NCBI GenBank assembly: GCA_944391435.1
Contig: CALXTP010000041.1
Coordinates: 1 to 42,715, forward strand
Direction of reading: 5' to 3'
Length of the DNA: 42,715 nucleotides
Origin: an uncultured Alphaproteobacteria bacterium
GTDB taxonomy: Bacteria; Pseudomonadota; Alphaproteobacteria; RF32; CAG-239
Under the pieces are notes generated by a model. That model made no database searches and was not told the DNA's origin. It worked only from the letters and a program-made list of their open reading frames with translations. A program made the position numbers and the translations under genes. This document shows, in pieces, positions 36,094 through 42,715 of the stretch. Position 1 is the stretch's first letter. The number at the start of each line of letters is the position of its first letter.

Positions 36094-37497
36094 GTGTTTG
36101 AGACACAAAAGATTGACAGTTTTTTCAGCGGAGAAAAGAACCTTTTAGACGAGGAAGAAAAGAACTACACAACGCGAAGAACGAAAGTTGTGCGCTTTTT
36201 TAAGCTTTTTCTTCCTTGTTTAACGGCGTTGCTTTTGGGCGTGGGCATTGTTCTTTTTGATTTTGATTCTGACAAGGATTCCACATTTGTTCTTGCCAGT
36301 GAAGAAAAGGTGTATTTTGAAAAATTCCGTATGAAAAATACGGTGTTTGAAATCACGGAAAAAGATAATGATCTGAGCACGCTGATGGCTGACGTGGTTG
36401 AAGAAACCGAACCAGGAAAAAAACAATATAACCTGACGACTCCGAAAGCTAAAACTTTTGACGGAACCAAAACAATTACCCTGGAAGCAAAAACGGGAAA
36501 ATATGACCAGAACCGGCAAGTTTTGGATTTGTTTACAGATGTGGTTGCCAATTATGACAAACAAATGGAAATAAAAACAAACAGTGCAACTTATTCCTTT
36601 GCCAAAGAGGCCGGGTATGGCAATGAAAAGGTTGTCGGCAACGGCGAGAAGGGTTATTTTGAGGCTGATAAATTTACTTTTGACAAAGGCAAAGGCGTAG
36701 TTACCCTTATTCATAATGTTTTCATTAAAAACGATACGACCGAACTGCGCACGCCAGAAACAGCTTCTTTGTTTTTGAATGGCAACAAGTTTGTCGCCAC
36801 TAAGGCAACCATCAAAAAAGGCAAGGATACGCTTAAAGGAAATACCGTTACCGCCCTTTTTAAGGATACGCGCAGTTTTGAAATCTCCCATGTCTATGCC
36901 GAAGGGCAAACGCAAATTGTTTCCGATGGCAAAACAGCTTTTGCCGATAAAAGCGACTACGATGAGACAACAGGCTTAGTCAAACTGTTCGGCAATGTTA
37001 AAGTTGTTGCCGAAGGCGGCTATACAGCAACGGCAAATAACGGCGTGTATGATGATAAAGCGCAGACTTTTACATTGATTGACAATGTTAATGTCAAAAA
37101 CGACAGCGGCTATACCGCCGTTGCCCAAAAAGGCATTTATAATTTAAGCAAAAATACGTTTACATTGCAAAATAACGTGCGCATTACAAAAGGCAACAAC
37201 ATTATCACGGCGCCCAAAGCCATTTATTTCCAAAATAAAGACGAATTTCGTTTTTACGAAGATGTCAGAGTTACACAAAAAGACGGAACGGCAACGGCCA
37301 AAAGCGGCGTATATTATATCAAAAAGAATATTGCCGAACTTGAAAATGATGTTGTTATAACAAAAGACGGCAATATTGTCCGCGGCGACAAAGCCATTTC
37401 TGACTTTAATACGTCAAAGAGCCGCCTGATTGCCAAAGGAGGCGGGCGGATTTCCGGCAAATTAATTGAGAGCACTTTGAAAGATAAGGACGACTGA
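36094..37497 (+). CDS. Fused LptC-LptA LPS export protein
   Basis: A 467-residue protein starting at GTG 36094. Residues 34-56 are a membrane helix (RFFKLFLPCLTALLLGVGI). The next ~160 residues match LptC (EKVYFEKFRMKNTVFE, YNLTTPKAKTFDGTKTITLE, YDKQMEIKTNSATYSF). From about residue 230 on, strand repeats of the LptA/OstA type recur (NGVYDDKAQTFTLIDNVNVK, KGIYNLSKNTFTLQNNVRIT, SGVYYIKKNIAELENDVVIT) and it ends with VRGDKAISDFNTSKSRL, the usual LptA C-terminus. Both parts are normally separate proteins that form the periplasmic LPS bridge. There is no internal signal peptide, so the LptA part is tethered by the LptC helix. The gene is followed at once by lptB. Confidence 0.85.
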   Translation: MFETQKIDSFFSGEKNLLDEEEKNYTTRRTKVVRFFKLFLPCLTALLLGVGIVLFDFDSDKDSTFVLASEEKVYFEKFRMKNTVFEITEKDNDLSTLMADVVEETEPGKKQYNLTTPKAKTFDGTKTITLEAKTGKYDQNRQVLDLFTDVVANYDKQMEIKTNSATYSFAKEAGYGNEKVVGNGEKGYFEADKFTFDKGKGVVTLIHNVFIKNDTTELRTPETASLFLNGNKFVATKATIKKGKDTLKGNTVTALFKDTRSFEISHVYAEGQTQIVSDGKTAFADKSDYDETTGLVKLFGNVKVVAEGGYTATANNGVYDDKAQTFTLIDNVNVKNDSGYTAVAQKGIYNLSKNTFTLQNNVRITKGNNIITAPKAIYFQNKDEFRFYEDVRVTQKDGTATAKSGVYYIKKNIAELENDVVITKDGNIVRGDKAISDFNTSKSRLIAKGGGRISGKLIESTLKDKDD

Positions 37498-37498
37498 T

Positions 37499-38242
37499 AT
37501 GACCAAGCAAAATGAAGATGCTTCTATTTTGGAAGTTTTTAATATTGGAAAAAGATATAAGAACAGAAGCGTGCTTCGTAATGTTTCCTTAAATGTTAAG
37601 AGAGGCGAGGCTGTGGGATTGCTCGGGCCGAACGGGGCCGGCAAAACGACTTGCTTTTATTGTGTTACCGGACTGATAACTCCTGATTACGGCGATGTAC
37701 ATATTGACGGGCAGGATATTACATATATGCCGATGTATAAACGAGCCAGAATGGGTATCGGCTATCTTCCGCAAGAGGCGTCTATTTTCAGAAATTTAAG
37801 TGTTGAAGATAATATTATGGCAGTTTTGGAGATTGTTGTTGACGACAAAGAAAAAAGAAAAACAATGCTTGAAGATTTGCTTAATGAGTTTTCAATAGCC
37901 CACTTGCGCAAATCGCCATCTATTGCCCTTTCCGGCGGTGAAAGGCGCCGGCTTGAAATTGCACGAGCCCTTGCCGGACAGCCAAATTATATTTTGCTGG
38001 ATGAACCGCTGGCGGGAATTGACCCTATTGCCGTCGGAGAAATCAGAGAGCTTGTTTCCCAACTAAAAAACCGGGGGCTCGGCGTTTTAATTACAGACCA
38101 CAACGTGAGGGAAACTCTTGATATTATTGACAGAGCATATATCTTACACGGAGGCTCCGTTTTGATGGAAGGGACACCGGCAGAAATTGTTGCCAGCCAA
38201 GAAGTGCGCAAAGTTTATCTTGGCGATAATTTTTCAATATAA
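37499..38242 (+). CDS. lptB: LPS export ABC transporter ATPase
   Basis: A 247-residue ABC ATPase with Walker [10 protein letters not shown], the LptB-typical GIGYLPQEASIFRNLSVEDN, signature LSGGERRRLEIARAL and Walker B ILLDEPLAGIDP, then ITDHNVRETL. LptB powers LPS extraction with LptF and LptG, which are not in this window. It starts one base after the lptC-lptA stop. Confidence 0.95.
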   Translation: MTKQNEDASILEVFNIGKRYKNRSVLRNVSLNVKRGEAVGLLGPNGAGKTTCFYCVTGLITPDYGDVHIDGQDITYMPMYKRARMGIGYLPQEASIFRNLSVEDNIMAVLEIVVDDKEKRKTMLEDLLNEFSIAHLRKSPSIALSGGERRRLEIARALAGQPNYILLDEPLAGIDPIAVGEIRELVSQLKNRGLGVLITDHNVRETLDIIDRAYILHGGSVLMEGTPAEIVASQEVRKVYLGDNFSI

Positions 38243-38255
38243 AGTGGCTTTTTTG

Positions 38256-38285
38256 TTGACTTTTTGTTGTTTTTTGAGATATGAT
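38256..38285 (+). promoter_or_regulatory. Sigma-70-type promoter of hpf-ptsN
   Basis: TTGACT (38256-38261) and TATGAT (38280-38285) are 18 bases apart, 37 bases before the hpf ATG. I see no sigma-54 element here (TGGCAG at about 38288 has no TTGC partner). Confidence 0.6.
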
Positions 38286-38322
38286 TTTGGCAGAAAAACA
38301 GAATTGATTAAAGGGGAAAAAG

Positions 38323-38889
38323 ATGATTGTTACATTGTCAGGAAAACAAGTTGATATCAGCGATAAATTGCGTAAACATGTTGAGGCCGGCGTTACAGCG
38401 GCAGTAGAAAAATATTTTAACGCACCGATAAGCTGTTCTGTTGCTTTTTCTAAAGAAGGTGAGGATTTCTCTGCAGAAATTACCGTCCATCCGGCAAAAA
38501 ATATCGTATTAAAAGGTTCAGGAACCGCGGCTGACCCGTATTCCGCTTTTGATAATGCCAATGAACACATGGCGACTCGGCTGCGCCGCCATAAAACCAA
38601 GTTGAGCGCCCATAAGAGTAAAATCGGACTGGCCGAGCTCGCTTATTCTGCAGTTTTGCCTTTGGTTGAGCAAGACGATGAAGTTGACGTTAATGAAGAT
38701 GCCCCGCTGACTATTGCCGAAACCGATGCCAATATTCCGGTTTGTACCGTCAGCGAAGCCGTTATGCTTATGGATTTGGGCAATGAATGTGCCTTAATGT
38801 TCAGAAATAGTGCAAACAATCACATCAGTATGGTATATCGCCGTAAAGACGGCAATATCGGCTGGGTAGAGCCTAAAGCTGATGAATAA
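38323..38889 (+). CDS. hpf: Ribosome hibernation-promoting factor, long form
   Basis: A 188-residue protein. The N-terminal S30AE domain (VTLSGKQVDISDKLRKHVEA, FSAEITVHPAKNIVLKGSG) binds the decoding centre. The C-terminal domain (NIPVCTVSEAVMLMDLGNEC, YRRKDGNIGWVEPK) is the dimerisation module that makes 100S ribosomes in long-form HPF. The start has AAGGGG about 8 bases upstream. It forms a pair with ptsN 17 bases downstream, both probably from the promoter at 38256. Confidence 0.93.
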   Translation: MIVTLSGKQVDISDKLRKHVEAGVTAAVEKYFNAPISCSVAFSKEGEDFSAEITVHPAKNIVLKGSGTAADPYSAFDNANEHMATRLRRHKTKLSAHKSKIGLAELAYSAVLPLVEQDDEVDVNEDAPLTIAETDANIPVCTVSEAVMLMDLGNECALMFRNSANNHISMVYRRKDGNIGWVEPKADE

Positions 38890-38906
38890 ATTCGGAGGAT
38901 AAGCAG

Positions 38907-39350
38907 ATGAATATTGCTGATATAATTTCTAAAAAAGCAGTTCTGGACAATCTTCAGGCGGCCAGCAAGCGCGAGCTTGTTCAGATTTTATCCGAACATT
39001 TGGCTTTGCTGTCCGGAATGGACGAACGTGTGGTTTTTGACGCTGTTTGGGAACGTGAAAACCTCGGCTCTACCGGATATGGCGAAGGCGTTGCTTTTCC
39101 GCATGCCAGAATTGAAGGATTGGATAAAGTATGCGGCATGTTTGCAAGGCTGGAAGAACCGGTAGATTTTGATGCTTTAGACGGCAAGCCGGTTGATTTG
39201 GTCTTTATGCTTATCAGTCCTGAGAACAGCGGTGCCGACCATCTGACGGCGCTGGCTGCGCTGTCTCGGATATTAAAGACGGAAGGCAGCTGCGAAAAGC
39301 TTAGAAAAGCTCGCTCTATTGATGAAATTTATGCAATATTAAATGCTTAG
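38907..39350 (+). CDS. ptsN: Nitrogen PTS phosphocarrier EIIA-Ntr
   Basis: A 147-residue EIIA domain with the phosphorylated histidine at residue 66 (GEGVAFPHARIEGL). The ERENLGSTGYGEGVA lead and the C-terminal HLTALAALSRILKTEG are family hallmarks. EIIA-Ntr is a regulatory phosphocarrier rather than a sugar transporter. GGAGG lies 9 bases before the ATG. In most alphaproteobacteria rpoN precedes hpf-ptsN; here lptB does. Confidence 0.95.
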   Translation: MNIADIISKKAVLDNLQAASKRELVQILSEHLALLSGMDERVVFDAVWERENLGSTGYGEGVAFPHARIEGLDKVCGMFARLEEPVDFDALDGKPVDLVFMLISPENSGADHLTALAALSRILKTEGSCEKLRKARSIDEIYAILNA

Positions 39351-39359
39351 AAAACGATT

Positions 39360-39388
39360 AAGCCCCTTTATTTAAGGGGCTTTTTTTT
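39360..39388 (+). terminator. Terminator of hpf-ptsN
   Basis: A 9-bp stem (AAGCCCCTT / AAGGGGCTT) with a 5-base loop followed by T residues, 9 bases after the ptsN stop. Confidence 0.9.
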
Positions 39389-39501
39389 GTATCTTTATAA
39401 TGTTTAGGCTTTGCTGAATTATATCAGGCCAAATGCGAAAAATGGTCTTTCCATACTCCGCCGGACAATGTTCCGGTGTTGGATTTGCGGTACTTCTGCC
39501 A

Positions 39502-40248
39502 TTAAATATCAAAACAGCTTTTTGCCTGCCGGAGTATCTTTTCGGCCTCATTAGTGTATGTTCCGTCTTCATTATGCGTATATAACGGCGGCAGAATTTT
39601 GGTTATACCGCGAGAGCCTTTTTTTCCGTTAACAATAATCCTTTTTGCATTTTGCCCATGTTTGGAGTAAAGCGGTAGGATTTGGATATCTCCGGCACGA
39701 TTGTGCATCACGGATAAAATTTCATTTAGCGCTTCGGCCCGGTTTATTAAAAATATTTCCCCTTTCGGGCGCAGCATTTTCAAACAGAACTTTAACCACC
39801 CTGCCAAATCAAAATTTTGATGATTGTGTGCCAGCTGCTTGCCAAGTTTTGGCGACGGCATATCATGGTCGCTGTATGGCGGATTAGTCACCACAATATC
39901 AAAACTTGCGGGTAGTAAACATATTTTTTGGCGGATATCGGTTTTTTGATATGTCAAAAACGAGGCAAACCCGTTAGCGGAGGCGCTCCGGTTTGACAAA
40001 TCTACCAAATCTTGCTGTATATCCAGGCCGGCAATCTGCACATTTTTTGCGGCCAACCGGTAGGCAAGGCATAATGACACGGCCCCCGTTCCGGAACCGA
40101 CATCCAAAATTTTTTCTCCGCCTTTTACTTTATCGGCGTTGACCATTGCCGATAAAAATACGGCATCTATTGAAGCGCGGTATCCGTCTTTGGGCTGAAA
40201 GACTTTTACCCTTTTGTTGAGCAAATAATCTTCCGTATATTCCGACAT
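39502..40248 (-). CDS. tRNA1(Val) adenine-N6 methyltransferase-like protein (TrmN6/COG4123)
   Basis: A 248-residue methyltransferase. The N-terminal YRASIDAVFLSAMV leads into motif I (ILDVGSGTGAVSLCLAYRL). Motif IV is FDIVVTNPPYSDHD, the NPPY of adenine/cytosine N-methyltransferases. The pattern matches TrmN6, which modifies A37 of tRNA-Val in E. coli, but some relatives have other targets, so the substrate is tentative. GGGAG lies about 5 bases before the start. The 150-base gap to ptsN holds the ptsN terminator and nothing else clear. Confidence 0.8.
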   Translation of the reverse strand: MSEYTEDYLLNKRVKVFQPKDGYRASIDAVFLSAMVNADKVKGGEKILDVGSGTGAVSLCLAYRLAAKNVQIAGLDIQQDLVDLSNRSASANGFASFLTYQKTDIRQKICLLPASFDIVVTNPPYSDHDMPSPKLGKQLAHNHQNFDLAGWLKFCLKMLRPKGEIFLINRAEALNEILSVMHNRAGDIQILPLYSKHGQNAKRIIVNGKKGSRGITKILPPLYTHNEDGTYTNEAEKILRQAKSCFDI

Positions 40249-40287
40249 GGCAACTCCCGATAACAGTTTTGGCGAATAAACAAAAGA

Positions 40288-40313
40288 CTTAAAAAAGGAA
40301 ATCCTTTTTTAAG
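40288..40313 (-). terminator. Hairpin after the ferredoxin gene
   Basis: A perfect 12-bp inverted repeat (CTTAAAAAAGGA and complement) with a 2-base loop, between the ferredoxin stop and the methyltransferase start, both minus strand. Its T run is inside the stem and the following TCTTTTGTTT is not a clean tract, so termination may be partial. Confidence 0.55.
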
Positions 40314-40341
40314 CCTCCCTCTTCAATTAACAAAATTGCGA

Positions 40342-40578
40342 TTATGCAGCCGGGCAATCTTTAGCCTTGTCGGCATTTATCTTAACCCATTTTTCTTCCG
40401 CTTCATCATCGGAAGTGATAGCACTCTGCGGGCATTCGGAAATGCAAACACCGCAATCAATGCAGGTATCCGGATCAACAACATACTGTTCATCACAAAT
40501 ATGGAATGCTCCTACCGGGCAAACGCCGGCGCATGTTCCGCATTTAATGCAAGAATCACCGTTTACAACTGAAGGCAT
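40342..40578 (-). CDS. 2[4Fe-4S] ferredoxin
   Basis: A 78-residue protein with two complete CxxCxxCxxxCP motifs: Cys10, 13, 16, 20 and Cys39, 42, 45, 49. These bind two [4Fe-4S] clusters for low-potential electron transfer. It has a C-terminal extension of about 25 residues (acidic, then NADKAKDCPAA) beyond the cluster domain. It is a clostridial-type, not an FdxA-type seven-iron, ferredoxin. GGAG lies before the ATG. Confidence 0.93.
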   Translation of the reverse strand: MPSVVNGDSCIKCGTCAGVCPVGAFHICDEQYVVDPDTCIDCGVCISECPQSAITSDDEAEEKWVKINADKAKDCPAA

Positions 40579-40618
40579 AGCTTAATCTCCTAAAATTAAA
40601 TCATCTAACGTCTGTCTT

Positions 40619-40645
40619 TTTATAGGCAATATCCGTTAATTGCAA
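40619..40645 (-). promoter_or_regulatory. Possible promoter of the ferredoxin gene
   Basis: On the minus strand TTGCAA (40640-40645) and TATAAA (40619-40624) are only 15 bases apart, which is shorter than usual. It is divergent from the gltX promoter. Confidence 0.35.
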
Positions 40646-40687
40646 GAAAAAAATAAGATTTCCGCGCGGATTTAAGCTAATTTAAGA

Positions 40688-40715
40688 TTGAATTTATAAA
40701 AATTAAAGGTATGAT
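40688..40715 (+). promoter_or_regulatory. Sigma-70-type promoter of gltX
   Basis: TTGAAT (40688-40693) and TATGAT (40710-40715) are 16 bases apart, 31 bases before the gltX ATG. Confidence 0.55.
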
Positions 40716-40746
40716 GCGCATAAATTATGGCTAGCTGAGGTATGAA

Positions 40747-42069
40747 ATGAATCAAATTAAAGTCAGGTTTGCGCCCAGCCCTACCGGGTGGATGCATATC
40801 GGAAACACGCGCACGGCGCTGTTTAATTATCTTTGGGCAAAAAAAATGGGCGGCAAGCTGCTGCTCAGAATTGACGATACGGACAAGGTGCGCTCCAAAA
40901 AGGAATATGAAGACGGAATCAGGGACGCGCTGACATGGCTCGGTATCAAATGGGACGAAGAGGCCAGGCAATCCGCACGTTTTTCCCGCTATGACGAAGT
41001 GGTGGAAAAGCTTAAGCAAGAAGGGCGGATTTATGCCTGCTATGACACACCGGAAGAGTTGGAATTTAAGCGTAAGAAACTCCTGAGCCGGGGGTTGCCA
41101 CCGATATACGACCGGCAGGCTTTGCATTATACTGCCGAAGATTTGGCGCGCTTTGAGGCGGAAGGACGCAAACCGCATTACCGTTTTAAGCTGATTGATG
41201 AGGAAATTGCCTGGCAGGATGCCGTGCGCGGAACTTGCCGCTATGAGGCGGCCAAACTTTCGGATCCGATTATCATCCGCGAAGACGGCAGCTATTTGTA
41301 TCATCTGCCGTCGGTGATTGACGATGTGGATTTTCAGATTACGCATATTGTCCGCGGCGAAGACCATGTTACCAATACGGCGGCGCAAATCCAGATGTTT
41401 AAGGCTATCGGCGGCAAAGTGCCGATGTTTGCACACCTGCCGCTTCTGACAGGCAAAGAAGGAAAGCTATCCAAGCGACTCGGCAGCCTCGGCGTGCGTG
41501 AACTGCGCGAAGACGGGATTGAAGCGATGGCGATATGTTCATTTTTGGCCAAACTCGGCACATCAGAAGCGATTGAACCGTTTTATACACTTGATGAGCT
41601 GGCGGAAACGCTTGATTTTGGCAAGGTCGGGCACGCACAGCCAAAGTTTGATGAAGAAGAGCTGAAAAAGTTTAATACCAAAGCTGTGCACAATATGCCT
41701 TATGCCGCCTTAAAAGACAATTTCGGCGTCAGCGAATCGTTTTGGGAAACGGTTAAAGGCAATTTGAATGTTGCCAAAGATGTGTTGTTGTGGGACAATA
41801 TCTGCAACAAGGCGATTGAGCCGGTTATGGAAGACGCGGCCTTTACAGCCCAGGCGGCGGAATTGCTGCCGAAAGGGAATTTTGACGAAGCAACGTTCGG
41901 CGAATGGATTAACGCGGTCAAAGCTGCCAGCGGGCGCAAGGGCAAAGAGCTGTTTCACCCGATACGCATGGCACTGACGGCGCAAGCGGACGGGCCGGAG
42001 CTCAAAGCACTGCTGCCGCTCATCGGGTATGACAAGGCTTATAGGAGACTCCGCGGCGAAAAGGCCTAA
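40747..42069 (+). CDS. gltX: Glutamyl-tRNA synthetase
   Basis: A 440-residue class I synthetase. The signature RFAPSPTGWMHIGNTRTALF contains the HIGH-type motif and LLRIDDTD follows. The second signature is KLSKRLGSLGVRELREDG in place of KMSKS. The anticodon-binding C-terminal half is shorter than in the ~470-residue form. Many alphaproteobacteria have two gltX genes with different tRNA preferences; which type this is cannot be settled without alignment. GAGG lies about 8 bases before the ATG. Confidence 0.95.
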   Translation: MNQIKVRFAPSPTGWMHIGNTRTALFNYLWAKKMGGKLLLRIDDTDKVRSKKEYEDGIRDALTWLGIKWDEEARQSARFSRYDEVVEKLKQEGRIYACYDTPEELEFKRKKLLSRGLPPIYDRQALHYTAEDLARFEAEGRKPHYRFKLIDEEIAWQDAVRGTCRYEAAKLSDPIIIREDGSYLYHLPSVIDDVDFQITHIVRGEDHVTNTAAQIQMFKAIGGKVPMFAHLPLLTGKEGKLSKRLGSLGVRELREDGIEAMAICSFLAKLGTSEAIEPFYTLDELAETLDFGKVGHAQPKFDEEELKKFNTKAVHNMPYAALKDNFGVSESFWETVKGNLNVAKDVLLWDNICNKAIEPVMEDAAFTAQAAELLPKGNFDEATFGEWINAVKAASGRKGKELFHPIRMALTAQADGPELKALLPLIGYDKAYRRLRGEKA

Positions 42070-42099
42070 CGCGCATAATGAACGTATATTGGCGATATA

Positions 42100-42127
42100 A
42101 AAAAGAGCTCTTAGCGGAGCTCTTTTT
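42100..42127. terminator. Bidirectional terminator after gltX
   Basis: An 11-bp stem (AAAAAGAGCTC / GAGCTCTTTTT) around TTAGCG, 30 bases past gltX. It also lies downstream of the converging minus-strand gene. Confidence 0.88.
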
Positions 42128-42159
42128 TAGTATGTATGTTTTAACATGTTTCAGAAAAA

Positions 42160-42715
42160 TCAACGGCCGCTGCTGATTTTTTGGCGGCAGGCCGCGCAGA
42201 GGTTTTGCTTCTCCAGTTGCGGATTAAGGGCGCGGAAGATTTTGCGCGCCGCGGCAAGATATTTCTGCTTTTCTGCCGGCGTGTGGGCGGCAGCGGCTTT
42301 TTCCTGAGCCTCATGCAATTTATCCCGCGGCGACAGAGTTTCATAACCTTTTTCCGCCAAAGCCTGTTTGAAAGCGGAGATGTTTTCTTTGGCGATGACA
42401 TAGAATTGATGTACACCTGCCTGAACATAAGTAAACAGCTCCGGCTGTTGTTGTTGCGACTGCTTAAACAAGTCGCTTTTATTTTTCACTTCCAGCGCTT
42501 TGCCATTTTGCCGGCATGACCATCTCTTTTGAAATGTGTCTATATCTAAATCACTTGCCAGCTTGGCGCGGGAAACTGCAGCGGTTTTCTCTTCCGGAGC
42601 CGTAACTTCATAACCCCTTTCCGCCAAAGCCTGTTTGAAAGCAGGGATGTTTTCTCTGGCGATGACATAGGATTGTTTTGTACTGGACTGAACACAAGTA
42701 AACAGCTCCGGCTGT
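42160..42715 (-). CDS. Tandem-repeat protein of unknown function (5' truncated)
   Basis: The minus-strand frame is open to the window edge, so at least the last 184 residues are visible and the start is outside. I do not recognise the family. Two 43-residue blocks (starting QPELFTCVQ and QPELFTYVQ) are 29/43 identical and 89 residues apart. The linker between them is charged and holds SDLDIDTFQKRWSC and a QSQQQQ run. After the second block comes an Ala/Lys-rich helix (EKAAAAHTPAEKQKYLAAAR) and a CAAC pair near the end (NLCAACRQK). No signal or membrane helix is seen in this part. Confidence 0.6.
   Translation of the reverse strand, partial: QPELFTCVQSSTKQSYVIARENIPAFKQALAERGYEVTAPEEKTAAVSRAKLASDLDIDTFQKRWSCRQNGKALEVKNKSDLFKQSQQQQPELFTYVQAGVHQFYVIAKENISAFKQALAEKGYETLSPRDKLHEAQEKAAAAHTPAEKQKYLAAARKIFRALNPQLEKQNLCAACRQKISSGR
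42319..42447 (-). repeat. Copy 2 of a 267-bp-spaced direct repeat
   Basis: The second 129-base repeat block in the right-edge gene, from QPELFTYVQ to LSPRDK. It matches the block at 42586-42714 at an exact offset of 267 bases (89 codons), for example AACAGCTCCGGCTGT at 42434 and again at 42701. Confidence 0.9.
42586..42714 (-). repeat. Copy 1 of a 267-bp-spaced direct repeat
   Basis: The first visible repeat block, from QPELFTCVQ to TAPEEK, cut close to its start by the window edge. Further copies may lie beyond. Confidence 0.9.

Noticed and set aside
38286-38310. Possible sigma-54 promoter before hpf
   Set aside because: TGGCAG is present but there is no TTGC at the required distance.
40672-41436. 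Open minus-strand frame of 254 codons opposite gltX
   Set aside because: It is antisense to the conserved catalytic domain of GltX and its translation resembles no protein family.
1-42715. tRNA/rRNA genes, CRISPR arrays, insertion sequences, integrases
   Set aside because: I saw no cloverleaf, rRNA core, spaced short repeats, transposase or terminal repeats anywhere in the window.

Overview
The window reads as a chromosomal segment of a Gram-negative alphaproteobacterium with moderate GC (roughly 43-45% by eye). The cell-cycle regulator GcrA, the DUF2155-mlaD pair, the leuS-lptE-holA run, rpoZ-rsh and the lptC/A-lptB-hpf-ptsN run together point to Alphaproteobacteria. The composition and an isolated VirB8-like gene fit a host-associated lineage (Rickettsiales/Holosporales-like or uncultured gut Alphaproteobacteria), but that placement is inference. 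The standard code applies, since TGA is used as a stop. Genes are packed tightly and no gap exceeds about 210 bases. I see no tRNA, rRNA, insertion sequence, integrase or CRISPR array.

Layout. 1-4.3 kb: the tail of an outer-membrane barrel protein, a UDP-galactopyranose-mutase-like FAD enzyme, a GT39-like membrane glycosyltransferase and an MlaC-type lipid carrier. 4.4-8.4 kb: leuS-lptE-holA, translationally coupled. 8.5-10.5 kb: clpP-clpX on the minus strand. 10.5-14.9 kb: the most accessory-looking part, with a lone VirB8-like gene (-) divergent from a TolC-like lipoprotein that carries a C-terminal Ig-like domain, followed by a second GT-C-like membrane protein. 14.9-16.7 kb (-): two MlaD paralogues and a DUF2155 protein. 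16.8-20.8 kb: a Gld-like ABC exporter (ATPase, fused permease/GldG, DUF4340 protein). 20.9-23.2 kb (-): ettA and a small secreted protein. 23.3 kb: rpmJ, coding a 41-residue L36. 23.5-28.6 kb (-): a secreted unknown, rpoZ, rsh, a DUF2062 protein and acpS. 28.7-30.0 kb: gcrA and a methyltransferase-like gene. 30.1-31.1 kb (-): mrp/apbC. 31.2-34.9 kb: hflK-hflC-degP-holC. 35.1-39.4 kb: kdsD, a fused lptC-lptA gene, lptB, hpf and ptsN. 39.5-40.6 kb (-): a trmN6-like methyltransferase and a ferredoxin. 40.7-42.1 kb: gltX. The right edge cuts a minus-strand gene built of tandem 89-residue repeats.

How the genes fit together. The dominant theme is the cell envelope: Kdo precursor synthesis (KdsD), LPS export (LptE, LptC/A, LptB), phospholipid trafficking (MlaC, two MlaD), envelope proteolysis (HflKC, DegP), surface glycan enzymes and a TolC-like outer-membrane component. 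The rest is housekeeping: translation (LeuS, GltX, L36, EttA, HPF), replication (HolA, HolC), stringent response (RSH, omega), ClpXP and GcrA. The most unusual items are the LptC-LptA fusion, the TolC-Ig lipoprotein beside an orphan VirB8, the acidic tail on omega, the missing rpoN between lptB and hpf, and the tandem-repeat protein at the right edge.
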